This document shows positions 1 through 10,152 of a DNA stretch of 34,956 nt, piece after piece. The stretch comes from Collybiopsis luxurians FD-317 M1 (taxonomy: Eukaryota > Basidiomycota > Agaricomycetes > Agaricales > Omphalotaceae). Under the pieces are notes generated by a model. The model saw only the letters and a list, made by a program, of their open reading frames with translations, had not been told where the DNA came from and made no database searches. A program made the position numbers and the translations under genes. The DNA is taken from contig KN834784.1 of NCBI GenBank assembly GCA_000827265.1, positions 70,805 through 105,760 on the forward strand, in the 5' to 3' direction. The stretch's first letter is position 1, and each line of letters opens with the position of its first letter.

Positions 1-65
1 AGTTGTCTCTTGCCTACTCAACCCCAATGTTTTTCTTCTCGCCTATTTCAGCTCTTTACATTGAC

Positions 66-239
66 ATGTGTACGCCATTCTTCAGTTCATTCGCGTCTCC
101 GTCGACCTACTCGCTTGTGTTTTTCGATGACGACGAGCCTTCCACAAAATGTTACGGTAGTGATAGCCCTGATGGTGCTACTTGCGGTGCTTGTGGCTGG
201 ACCAACGCCCATGCACCCAACTGCCCTTTCAAGTCCTAA
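66..239 (+). CDS. small peptide precursor-like gene, copy 1 (57 aa)
   Basis: Unrecognised small protein. I start it at the ATG at 66, because similarity to the paralogue at 14177-14329 begins there; an upstream in-frame ATG at 27 has no counterpart. The N-terminal half is Ser/Phe/Pro-rich and is followed by an acidic stretch (DDDEPST near residues 21-27). The C-terminus, ending CGACGWTNAHAPNCPFKS, has three cysteines. The last 21 residues are identical to the paralogue, with five synonymous differences and none that change the protein, so this part is under purifying selection. There is no obvious signal peptide. A likely 3'-UTR intron follows the stop (CAG|GTAGGT near 254, acceptor near 316). 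The leader resembles basidiomycete pheromone precursors, but the end is CPFKS, not a CaaX box, so function is open. Confidence 0.6.
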   Translation: MCTPFFSSFASPSTYSLVFFDDDEPSTKCYGSDSPDGATCGACGWTNAHAPNCPFKS

Positions 240-1649
240 ATAATGAAATGTCAGGTAGGTCATAGTGACTGTTTGTTTTGGACTAGAACGAATTTGACGC
301 CATTTTCTCCATCCAGTTTTGGCTTTCCCATACTCATCCCGATTCCCGGCGCTGCTTTGTAATTTGGTTTTCCATTCCTTGGGTGTCACTGGGTCATCGT
401 TGCTTCGCTTTGTTCGTTTGATGGACTATTTATGACCTGCTTTTGTCTTTTGCTTCAAGAGGGAAGTTGGATGAAGAGGGAAAAGGCACAGGAAAGAAGA
501 TGCAAAAGAAGGAAGAGAAGGCGATAATTGTTTCTATTTTACATAGGACATCATTTCCTGCCTTATATTCTTGTCAATTCAAACTTTCTATTCGCCGCTG
601 CTCTTCTTCGAGGTTTTTGGATCATATATTCCAATCAAATACCAGTTCGAGCATTGTTCTAAGGATTCTCTCCTCTAAAACCGTATACGCAATCACTTAA
701 TTTAGAACTTGCTATAGCAAGATGACTTGTATAATATCATTCTTCCTAGTTGCACAGATACCCGCATTTCCTGCCTTGTCTTTTCCCTATCGTGCAAAAT
801 CTGAAACATGAATCATCTAATCTGGTAGCGGTATATGTCATTGGTTAAAGCCGGAAATATAACTCACTTCCAATTGGATGCTCACTGATTGGAGTGTCGG
901 GTGATGGCTGTCACCTCTTTTTTTTGTTGTTAGTTTCACGCCGCAACATTGATTCTTCTATGTTATTGAATATCGAGTGTTCGCAGATACAACAACACTG
1001 CAGACCAGTGCTTTCATATCTAATGAAAAGACTTATAGTAGACATATAGAATAAAAAATTGAAATTTCAGGCTCCCGGTAATTTTTCTCCCAGTTCTCGT
1101 ATTGTGCACTGTAAGCGGTAGCTGGAATGCGCTTATCCATTAGCAACCTCGTTGATTATATTTAATCTGCGTTATAATAAAGCTGAACGTTATCCGACTC
1201 TCATTTATTGTGGACTCGTGCACTGATCACTTCAAGTGAGCAACATTGCAGCCACTCCAATTAGATCTAGCTTTAGGCTGGTTTTAATCTAATGAAATGG
1301 CTCAGAACATTTCCAAATGCCAAATACAGCAACAGGAATCAAGTACAGGGCCATTGGAAGACAACTTTCCGCTGGAAGTTCCGTGTACATACTGAGCGGC
1401 AGACATGCGGAAACAATAGAATGAAGAAAATAGGATGAGATTCGATGGAAAGTAGTACGGTCTGGATAGATATAGCTGTATCCAGCTGAGAGTCTCATAG
1501 ACCATCAATATTGTATTGTACTCCTTTTGCTCTGCGAGGAGTATCTTAATTCATTAATTGATCTAAATTTAAATGTGACGCCAATTTGTTTGAATACGAA
1601 GATTTTGTTTGTGAAACACCTGTCTATATAAGACACTTCCGCATGAGTA
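240..1649. other. gene-free stretch
   Basis: It begins with the 3'-UTR and probable 3'-UTR intron of the preceding small gene. The rest is AT-rich sequence with only short reading frames that lack recognisable motifs or coding-like codon use. I see no RNA gene or repeat here. Confidence 0.5.
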
Positions 1650-1697
1650 ACAGGCTCATTCTACCCGACCCTGGCATTTGTCAATTTCTGTAATCCA
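1650..1697. repeat. candidate DIRS terminal direct repeat, left copy
   Basis: It matches 13385-13432 at 42 of 48 positions in the same orientation, sharing cores such as TCATTCTACC and CTGGCATTTGTCAAT. It lies just outside the recombinase remnant, where the 3' end of the minus-strand element should be. Confidence 0.55.
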
Positions 1698-1896
1698 TCC
1701 GCCAACTGCCTTAGGTTCGAACTCACAGTGTGGTGTAATTAGCCAATGTAGACCGACTCGTCCACTTGGGGGAACGAGCCGTCGGTATATTGAAGGGGTA
1801 TAAGGAGTGGTAAATGACAAAGGAAGGGGGGCATGGCAATAAAGAAGAGGATGGGAAGGAGTGAAAAGAGAGAGAGGCAGGAGAGCCACTAAAGGG

Positions 1897-2841
1897 CTAA
1901 TGGGCTACTATAGATAGAGATGATGGAGAAGTGGGTGTTCGGCCTCGATGTGCATTGAGGAAGGCATGAAGGATTATGGGGTGATGATGGATGTATATCT
2001 GGAAGGTTTCTGAGGACCATCTCCCAATTGCTTGGATAACTTGTGGTGCGGCTCCATCTTCTGCAAGGGCTGTGGCACCACTCGCCCTCATTGACTGGCC
2101 TGCCCATTGCAAATCTGGTTCAAGACGGCGGAGTCGACGCATGAACCACTTCCGGGTGGGGGTGCACCCTTTGGCTGTGACCCATAAGTCGGGGTGAAGG
2201 GGAAAGAGGTTGTCTTGGCTGTGTAAGTACCTGCGGAATGTGGCATGCGTCTGAAGACCCCAGGTGGGTTTGATGACTATCCTGTTTCCTTCAAAGGTCC
2301 TATTGGCCTTGTGGAAAGGAAGGCTGAAGGCATATCCATCTTCCTCTAAGAACTCAATGGATTCTCACTGGATAATCTTCCTAGAATTCTGTATTCGCGG
2401 GTCATCTGGGATGACCAATTCACCAAGTCTGAGTAGGCCGCATGTACCAGTTATAAGCATTGCAACAAATAGGATGTCATCATGTGAAGAGGTGGGGAGG
2501 AGGGAGTTTTGTGCACAAAGGAGATGGTCTCTGGAGAGGGGGAGTTTGCATTGGGTAGGTTTGCTACACAGCTTCTTCATCCCTTGCAGGGTCTTAGAAA
2601 TGAGCAGAGATAGTCAACTTGACCGCACTTCGGGGAAGTAAATCTCCAAGCGGTCACATATGCCAGATAAGTAGTTGCCGACCAACCGAGGTTCTATATG
2701 GTGCGACATATATACGACAAAGAAGGACAGGGTATCAGGTGTAGGGTCAAGAGGAAAATTGTGCATGGAACAAAAGGCAATGTACGAATTCAAGTGTGAT
2801 GTGTAGGTTCTCCTAGAAGATGTGTCTGTAGCAAGGCCCAA
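1897..2841 (-). pseudogene. DIRS tyrosine recombinase, broken
   Basis: The remnant is spread over several reading-frame pieces. 2841-2614 reads as a core-binding N-terminal domain (SSRRTYTSHLNSYIAFC...). 2580-2365 holds the first catalytic Arg region (CGLLRLGELVIPDD). 2142-1897 holds the C-terminal box with SMRASGATALAEDGA, then IQAIGRW and a YI near the end, matching the R..H/W..Y layout of DIRS/Crypton recombinases. The residue expected to be His in the HxxR motif reads Gln (GQSMR). Stops and frameshifts separate the pieces, so the enzyme cannot be made intact. Its role in the family is to insert the circular cDNA. Confidence 0.75.
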
Positions 2842-3014
2842 AGTGATGTTGCGACCTTGGACAAGCTCTTCTATTGTCCAGGGCCTCCGAGGAGGTTATC
2901 TGGACTTGGATGCACCTAAACTCATTTCTCTAGTTCCCCCATTGTCGTTTGTGGGGTTTCTATGGTGAAAATTTTCAATCTGGGTTGAAGGGAGTATGCT
3001 AGCTCGAGGTTGTT

Positions 3015-3776
3015 TCATGACAGGGCATCAGCGACGGAATTTTGGGAACCTGGGATGTGTACCACTCTCAGGTCTATATTACATTGTAAAAGTAGATTGG
3101 CAGAGTCAATGAGGATTGGGTTGTAGGGAGGAAGCGCTTGAAAAGAGTTGAACATATTGACGGTGTTAGAACTGTCTGACTGAATTGTGACCCAGAAGGG
3201 CTTCTCTTCTGTGCCTTGATGTACTGATGTAACCCATCTAAGTCCTGCTAGGACTGTAATAGCTTCCCAATATAAAATGTAGGCTGCCATCTTGTGACTC
3301 GGGTCTGTTTCCAATATGAACACAATGTTTAGGGAAGGAACCCAAAATGCGAGGCCTGAGAGGCATGCATCTCTGTAGATGGTGAGGTCAGACTCTAGAA
3401 GGGGATCCCAGTCAATTCTAGCAAAGAAGAAGGTCCCAGAGGACTGCTCTGCACAATCGGCAAACCATGTGAGCTTGTCACATACTCATTTATTGATATA
3501 AATCATGGCGCTCACTTGTCCTTTCCCTTTCATCTTCTTGTAGACTCAGCATAGTGCTGGCTGTAACAGCAGGAAGATGTTAAAGGACCAGTTCATCCAG
3601 CCCATGAGTTGCTGGAATTTGTGCAAAGTGCACTGACAGGACGGGGAGTTTGCAAAGTCCCTCACATGTTGAATTAGGTTGTGTTTGCTCTTGACCAGGA
3701 GGGTTGCTGTCAGTCAGTTGGGATCTATGAGGAGACCGATTATGGTGAGTGTTGAACCCCAGAGTTGTTTCAGAAG
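3015..3776 (-). pseudogene. DIRS RT C-terminal part and RNase H, broken
   Basis: Minus-strand translation from 3776 continues the DIRS reverse transcriptase (LLKQLWGSTLTIIGLLIDPN, then an in-frame TGA) in the same frame as the segment on the far side of the gypsy insertion. 3323-3015 is a clear RNase H-like segment (QSDSSNTVNMFN ... LRVVHIPGSQNSVADALS), ending in the VADALS motif typical of DIRS RNase H. The in-frame stops in the RT part are TGA, for example after PALC and after LIDPN, where CGA is expected. Confidence 0.7.
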
Positions 3777-3781
3777 GTCGT
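3777..3781. repeat. target-site duplication GTCGT, left
   Basis: GTCGT directly precedes the TG of the 5' LTR and is repeated exactly at 10148-10152 directly after the CA of the 3' LTR. Five bp is the usual Ty3/gypsy duplication length. Confidence 0.9.
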
Positions 3782-4312
3782 TGTCATAAAGCTGGTACGA
3801 ACACTTATTTCTAACCCCTATTCATTTTCCTTTTACTATACACCTTTCACATGACCGCATTTATGACTAACTTTCATATCAATACCTTTTGGACATATGA
3901 CTTCTTCCTATCTCCACTCCGCACAGTATCATTGTTCTTTTTCTATTTCATTCCCACTGTCATTGTTTTATTAATGAACTGTTTCTTGTTTCTCTTCTCG
4001 CATCTGTCGCATGACCACATGCTCCATACCCTTTTATTCTCGTAGCTGTCACTTAGCTGTTGTCTTCCAGTAGCATTAGCTTCTCGTCTTATCCTCCAGT
4101 AGCATTAGTCCCTTGCACAGCTTACTACAGTATATATACCTATTGTCTGTAACCTGAGTCCCCATCTTGACCTCTCTGTCGATTGGGACCAGGTGAGTAT
4201 CCTGCCTGTACCAGTAGACTAGTTAATTAACTCTGTTGATTGGGACCAGGACCCATCTCTGTTTAAAAACTGATCATTGCAATGTCACTCCACTGTATAC
4301 TGCTTCGTGACA
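3782..4312 (+). repeat. 5' LTR of gypsy element
   Basis: It begins TGTCATAAAG and ends CTTCGTGACA. A TATATATA box at 4131-4138 is the likely promoter. Two short internal duplications are visible: CCAGTAGCATTAG occurs twice near 4070-4110, and GATTGGGACCAG occurs twice near 4180-4250. Compared with the 3' LTR it has an extra 7 bp and an extra 1 bp, plus 11 transitions. Confidence 0.93.
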
Positions 4313-4416
4313 TTAGGTCAAGATCCTTGCTGCGCTGATAGTCTACTGCCTAGGCTGTCCCTGCAGACTCCGCTACTGCCACGCCTTCCTTCTCTGCAGA
4401 TTTGTCTGACTCTGAA

Positions 4417-5862
4417 ATGGGTCACGAACAGATTGACTGCTCCAGCTACCCACATGCCTTTGATACCAAAGCCCGATCTCATATCCACAAGCTACCAGAC
4501 AGTTGGAATGACTGTGACCAACAGCCCTGCCCACATGCTTTCAAGAACTCCATCACCCAAGCAACTCAGCTCAGAGACGGTACCCCTGCTGTACCAATCA
4601 CCAGATCTGTAACTGCCCCATGCACTCTCACTGCTCCTCCAGTCCCACTTGCCCTCACTGCCCCACCAGCCTCAACTACTGTAACTGCCTGCCCATCACC
4701 TGCACCGTCACCTCCTCCCCCCAGCCCAAGCATGTCTCAACAAAGCCTTGACCAGCTTATGCAAAACCTGATCCAGCAGGTTGCAGCCCTCACAACCAGC
4801 TTGCAAACTAATATTTCCGTCACCACCAAGTCTAGCATGGTCAAACCAGACCCCTTTAAGGGTCAGAGTAGCACAGAAGCCCGTCGCTTCATAGCCCACT
4901 TTGAGAGCTGGGCATCAGAACAGTCAGACTTAAAAGGCAATGAGGCCAAAGCCATTAAAGCGGCCTTAGGATTTCTCTCAGGGAGAGCAGCGGATTGGGC
5001 CACCCCCTATTTATCAGCCTTTAATGCCAAGCAGGTACCATTTAATGGGAAATGGGTAGATTTCCTTCAGGCATTCAAACTCAGGTTTGAATCTATTGAC
5101 CCAGGAATGGAAGCCCGCAATGCAATCAAAAAGGTACAGCAAGGAATAGGACAGACCGTTGCAGAATTTGCTCAGAAGTTCAAAGACATTGGTGATCAGA
5201 GTGGACTCTCAGATACTGACCTCCAGGAACAGTTCTATTCTGGTCTTCTTCCAGAAATTTGTCAAAACCTTATCATAGTCAATATCGCTCAAGGGTTAGC
5301 CCAAACCCTTGATGAGGCCATTAGGAGGGCCATTAGGAGGGCCATATCTGTTGATGTCTACTTGCATGACCCCAGCATGAGTAGTCGCCAGCCTAACCAC
5401 TCTCACACCCCCACTCATCATACTGATCCATATGCTATGGATATTGATGACAACCGCACGAGCAATGGCAATACCCAAGATGGCTTTATACCTCGTATGC
5501 GGGGGCACTGCTATGGCTGTGGGTCTCAGAGCCACAAGAAACAGAACTGCCCACAGAAGGATACAGTATGTCACTACTGTGCATGCTGTGGCCACCTAGA
5601 GGCAGTTTGTCAGGACAAGTTTATGGGCTTGGAGCGCAATCGTGGTAGGTGTCAGCCACCCCGCCAACAGGTATCAGCCACCTCTTCTGTACCATTCACC
5701 TTATTCCCAAATGAACCAGCCCAGGTTGCTGCCTCAGTCCCCTCTCCTGCTAACCCCACCACTACAACCCCTAATCTTGCTGTCCAGATTGCTCAGCTGC
5801 AGGAACTCCTAAACCATGCCAATGCTATGGCCCCAGAAGCATCCTGTCAGGAGGATTTTTAA
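4417..5862 (+). CDS. gag: gypsy Gag polyprotein with two CCHC zinc knuckles
   Basis: 481 aa from the first in-frame ATG. The N-terminal part is Pro/Thr/Ala-rich. A retrotransposon Gag core follows (around MVKPDPFKGQSSTEARRFIAHFE, with WADFLQAF-like and F..KFKDIGDQSGLSD motifs). Two knuckles are present, CYGCGSQSHKKQNC and CHYCACCGHLEAVC, both C-X2-C-X4-H-X4-C. Gag packages the element RNA into virus-like particles. The frame is fully open, unlike pol downstream. Its stop TAA overlaps the ATG of the pol frame (the A at 5862), so pol is in a different frame and would need reinitiation or frameshifting. Confidence 0.88.
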   Translation: MGHEQIDCSSYPHAFDTKARSHIHKLPDSWNDCDQQPCPHAFKNSITQATQLRDGTPAVPITRSVTAPCTLTAPPVPLALTAPPASTTVTACPSPAPSPPPPSPSMSQQSLDQLMQNLIQQVAALTTSLQTNISVTTKSSMVKPDPFKGQSSTEARRFIAHFESWASEQSDLKGNEAKAIKAALGFLSGRAADWATPYLSAFNAKQVPFNGKWVDFLQAFKLRFESIDPGMEARNAIKKVQQGIGQTVAEFAQKFKDIGDQSGLSDTDLQEQFYSGLLPEICQNLIIVNIAQGLAQTLDEAIRRAIRRAISVDVYLHDPSMSSRQPNHSHTPTHHTDPYAMDIDDNRTSNGNTQDGFIPRMRGHCYGCGSQSHKKQNCPQKDTVCHYCACCGHLEAVCQDKFMGLERNRGRCQPPRQQVSATSSVPFTLFPNEPAQVAASVPSPANPTTTTPNLAVQIAQLQELLNHANAMAPEASCQEDF

Positions 5863-8800
5863 TGAGGGTGCCCATTTTGGCCGCACTGAGAGCACCCTCA
5901 GAACAGTTTGCTATATATGCTACTTCCTCATATGACTCACTCCCATCATGTAAAATATCTACAATTTTGGAAATAGACCCCAGTGCATCCCATTTCCAAA
6001 TTCAAGTAAAAATAAAGGGAAGAAAGCATAGCATAGCAACTGCAGCCATGGTGGACTGTGGAGCCACCGCTCTATTCTTGGATAACAACTTTGTTGAATG
6101 GCACAACCTAAGGACAACCCCACTACAACAACCCATAAATATTTTCAACATTGATGGTACCCCAAACTGGGCAGGACAAATTACACACTTTGCATGCCTT
6201 GCACTCACAGTAGATGACCAAGAATGCTGGACAGACTTTCTGGTTACAAACCTGGGAGGAGAGGATATTATTCTTGGACTCCCATGGCTTCGAAAGATAA
6301 ATCCAGAAGTCGACTGGGAAAAAGGGCGGCTCTCAGTTAAAACACAGAAGGTAACCATCAAAGATGTACCTGAGAATACAGAGGGTTTAGAAAGTGGTAG
6401 AATGGCAACGGTTACCACTGACGGCTCTGTCCTGGAACAGATTGGACCCAAGGCAATCGAGGAAGAAGAATCATTGGTACCAGAAGAAAAGTCACCCCTG
6501 TGTTGAATTCAAGCTAACTGAGCCATGCGCTGATCCTGGGTCAAGGCAGGGATCCTTCTAGATGCGGCAGAAGAAGTATGGTGTGCAGCAGGATATACCT
6601 ACTCTCAACAATTGGCAGAACAGGCTCACAAAGACAAACTGACCAAAACATTTGAAGAGATGGTTCCAGAGCCATACCAAGACTTTGGGAAGGTATTTTC
6701 TGAATCAGCATCTGAACAATTACCTGCCCATCAACCCTGGGATCATGCAATAGAACTGGTACCCAGTGCACCAGAAACCATGCGAACCAAGGTCTACCCT
6801 ATGTCCCTGAATGAACAAGAGGAACTTGATCGCTTTCTAGATGAGAACCTACATAAAGGCTATATTTGACCCTCAAAATCTCCACTATTGTCACCAGTCT
6901 TCTTTGTGAAAAAGAAAGATGGAAAGCTCCATTTTGTCCAGGACTACTGCAAACTCAATCAGTTTACTATCAAAAACCGCTACCCTTTACCACTTGTGGT
7001 TGATATCATCAGTTGTCTTCAGGGTGCACGCTACTTTACTAAATTTGATATCCGCTGGGGGTACAATAACATACAGATCAAGCAGGGTGATGAGTGGAAG
7101 GCTGCATTCTCTACCAACTGTGGCCTGTTCGAGCCTAACGTTATGTTCTTTGGCCTTACTAACTCACCAGCCACATTTCAAGCACTGATGAACTCAATCT
7201 TTGCAGATCTTATAGTGGCAGGAAAGGTGGCAGTATATCTGGATGACATCCTTATCTTCAGTGGCCAATTAGAGGAACATTGAGAAATTGTCCACAAAGT
7301 CTTAGCTAGACTCCAGAAAAATGACCTCTATCTATGGCCAGAAAAGTGTGAATTTGAACAAGAACAGATTGAGTATCTAGGGCTGGTAATACAGGAAGGG
7401 GAGGTAAGGATGGACCCAGTAAAAGTGGCAGCTGTCTGTGACTGGCCAACCCCCCAAAACCTTTGCGAGCTACAAGGGTTTTTAGGGTTCGCCAATTTCT
7501 ACTGCCGGTTTATACGTGACTTCACTAGGATAGCCCATCCCTTAAATGACCTAACCAAAAAAAATGTCGGCTTTAACTGGGGACACTACAACAAGAAGCA
7601 TTTGAAACACTATGTACGACATTCACCTCTGCACCAATACTAACTCTTTGGGATCCAGACAAGCCAACACAAGTTGAAGTAGATGCATCTGGATATGCAA
7701 CCGGTGGGGCACTTTTCCAGAAACAGGATGATAGCCAGTGGCATCCTGTTGCATTTTGCTCTGCCTCTATGCAGGCAGCAGAGTGGAACTATGAGATCTA
7801 CAATCAGGAGATGCTAGCGGTAATTGAAGCATTAAAGGACTGGAGAAGTTTTCTGGAAGGGTCGCCTCAACCATTTGAAATTGTCACTGATCACTCCAAT
7901 TTAGAGTTTTGGCAGACAGCACAAGACCTTAGCCATCGCCAGGCCCGCTGGGCACTTTGGCTCTCTCGATTTGATTTCCATATGGTGCATCGACCAGGCA
8001 AGGCAAATACCCAGGCAGACGCTCTATCCCATATGGCACACCATCAGGTATCTGATAACGAGGACAACTGACAACAAACTGTCCTCAAGCCTGAGCACTT
8101 TACACAAGTTGCCGCCACAATTCTGCACAATCCACTGGAAGATAGGATTCAGAAGGCTTTGCAGAGAGAGGCACAGGTACTGGAAGGGCTGGAAGGGTTG
8201 AAAAAGAGAGGACTACAACAGCTAGTAAATGGGATTGCAGAATGGGAAGAAGATGAAGGACTGGTCTACCACAAGGGATGAGTATATGTACCACCAGATG
8301 ACAAGCCATGCATAGAAGTCCTTCAACAATGCCATGACAGCCCCTCTGCTGGCCACCCTGGACTCCATGGCACCCTTGATCTCGTCAGCACTCACTTCTG
8401 GTGGCCTACCATGCGATCCTTTGTAGAAAAGTATGTCGAAGGATGTGAAATCTGTGCAAGGAAAAAGATCCAACGGCACCCCTGTGCAGCAACACAACCA
8501 CTTGATGTTCCAGCTGGACTATGGGAGGAAGTTGGTGTAGATTTAATCAATCAACTACCTGAATCTAATGGGTACAATGCCATCCTAGTCTGCACAGACC
8601 TCTTTGGCAAACAGATTCATGCTATTCCCTGCACGACCAACATTACTGCTGAGGGTGTGGCAGATATTTATGATTGAGAAATCTTCCGCCTCCATGGCCT
8701 TCCCCTGCATTTCATATCAGACTGAGGCCCCCAGTTCTCAGCCAAGCTCATGCGATCCCTTCTCTCTCACCTAGGCATCAAATCAAATCTGACATCTGGA

Positions 8801-9590
8801 TATCACCCACAAGCCAATGGACAGACTGAATGTGCAAATCAGGAGGTAGAAAAGTACCTTCGCCTATATGTAGGATGACAACAGGATGACTGGGCAGAAC
8901 ACCTGCCAATGGCAGAATTTGTCATCAACTCCTGCACACACTCAGCCCTCAGGATGTCACCATTTGAAGTCACATATGGCTATCTCCCACTCTTCAATAT
9001 CCCAGTAGGCTGGCGTAGTGAGATGCCAGGGGTAGATGATCGTATTCAGATTTTAAGCACACCAGGATGCAGGAGCCGCTTTACATCTGGGAAAGAAGCA
9101 GCAGAAGGAAGGGTATGAGAGGGGAAAACAAAAAGCCCATCAATTCAAGGTGGGAGACCTTGTATGGCTAAGTGCAGAGGACATTAATCTCCAGCTCTTG
9201 AGTGAGAAACTCAGAGAGCGCCAACTTGGACCATTCAAAATTCTTCAAAAAGTTGGACCCCTTGATTATCGATTGGACCTACCCCTTTCCCTTGACCAAC
9301 TACACCCCGTATTCCATGTCGACAAACTTTACCCTTGGAAAGGTAACTATGTCAGTGGGGAAATCCCAACGCCACCAGAACCAATTTATTTGGAGGAAGA
9401 GGATGAACCTGAGTATGAAGTAGAGGAGGTATTGGACAGCCGTATTCAATGGAAGAGAATGGAATATCTGGTAAAGTGGAAAGGGTATGATGCAGGCCAT
9501 AATTCCTGGGAACCAGCCCAAAACTTGGAGCATGCCCCACAAATGGTACAACAATTTCACAGGAGGCATCCGAATGCACCAAAACTTTGA
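5862..9590 (+). pseudogene. pol: gypsy Pol polyprotein: protease, RT, RNase H, integrase, chromodomain; disabled
   Basis: Domains in order: retropepsin (VDCGATALFLD near 6050; the active-site triad reads DCG rather than DSG/DTG), RT (FVKKKDGKL, then YLDDILIFS near 7240), RNase H (VEVDASGYATGG, VTDHSNLEFW, ADALS), integrase with an HHCC finger (near 8330-8450) and catalytic D (VDLINQLP), D (FISD) and E (GQTE), then a chromodomain (EYEVEEVLDSRIQ ... YLVKWKGYDAGHNSWEP). In-frame TGA at 6504, 6519, 6531, 6867, 7281, 8069, 8279, 8675, 8723 and 8876; frame changes near 7586 and 9055-9065. The TGA codons sit where family members usually have Arg. No functional product is expected. Confidence 0.93.
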
Positions 9591-9610
9591 CCATTGAGGA
9601 CGATGGTCTT

Positions 9611-9624
9611 AAGGAGGGGGGTAA
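9611..9624 (+). other. polypurine tract
   Basis: AAGGAGGGGGGTAA lies directly upstream of the 3' LTR and fits the plus-strand DNA priming site expected there. Confidence 0.75.
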
Positions 9625-10147
9625 TGTCATAAAGCTGGTACAAACACTTATTCCTAACCCCTATTCATTTTCCTTTTACTATACACCTTTCACATGACCG
9701 CATTTATGACTAACTTTCATATCAATACCTTTTGGACATATGACTCCTTCCTATCTCCACTCCACACGGTATCATTGTTCTTTTTCTATTTCATTCCCAC
9801 TGTCATTGTTTTATTAATGAACTGTTCCTTGTTTCTCATCTGTCGCATGACCACATGCTCCATACCCTTTTATTCTCGTAGCTGTCACTTAGCTGTTGTC
9901 TTCCAGTAGCATTAGCTTCTTGTCTTATCCTCCAGTAGCATTAGTCCCTCGCACAGCTTACTACAGTATATATACCTATTGTCTGTAACCTGAGTCCCCA
10001 TCTTGACCTCTCTGTCAATTGGGACCAGTGAGTATCCTGCCTGTACCAGTAGACTAGTTAATTAACTCTGTCGATTGGGACCAGGACCCATCTCTGTTTA
10101 AAAACTGATCATTGCAATGTCACTCCACTGTATACTGCTTCATGACA
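9625..10147 (+). repeat. 3' LTR of gypsy element
   Basis: It begins TGTCATAAAG and ends CTTCATGACA. Aligned by eye to the 5' LTR it shows 11 transitions, no transversions, one 7-bp and one 1-bp deletion. Eight of the 11 substitutions are CG versus TG or CA. Confidence 0.93.
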
Positions 10148-10152
10148 GTCGT
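10148..10152. repeat. target-site duplication GTCGT, right
   Basis: Exact copy of 3777-3781 at the outer edge of the 3' LTR. Confidence 0.9.

Larger units (their letters stand above)
3782..10147 (+). mobile_element. full-length Ty3/gypsy chromovirus LTR retrotransposon
   Basis: The element is 6,366 bp with paired LTRs (531 and 523 bp), TG..CA ends and GTCGT target duplications. Internal order is gag with two CCHC knuckles, retropepsin, reverse transcriptase, RNase H, integrase and a C-terminal chromodomain, so it is a Ty3/gypsy chromovirus. Pol is inactivated by ten in-frame TGA codons and two frameshifts; gag is open. A purine-rich tract precedes the 3' LTR. The primer-binding site just after 4312 (TTAGGTCAAGATCC) does not match a tRNA that I recognise. 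It inserted into the RT of the DIRS-like element. LTR divergence is about 2 percent, which suggests a relatively recent insertion. Confidence 0.95.
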
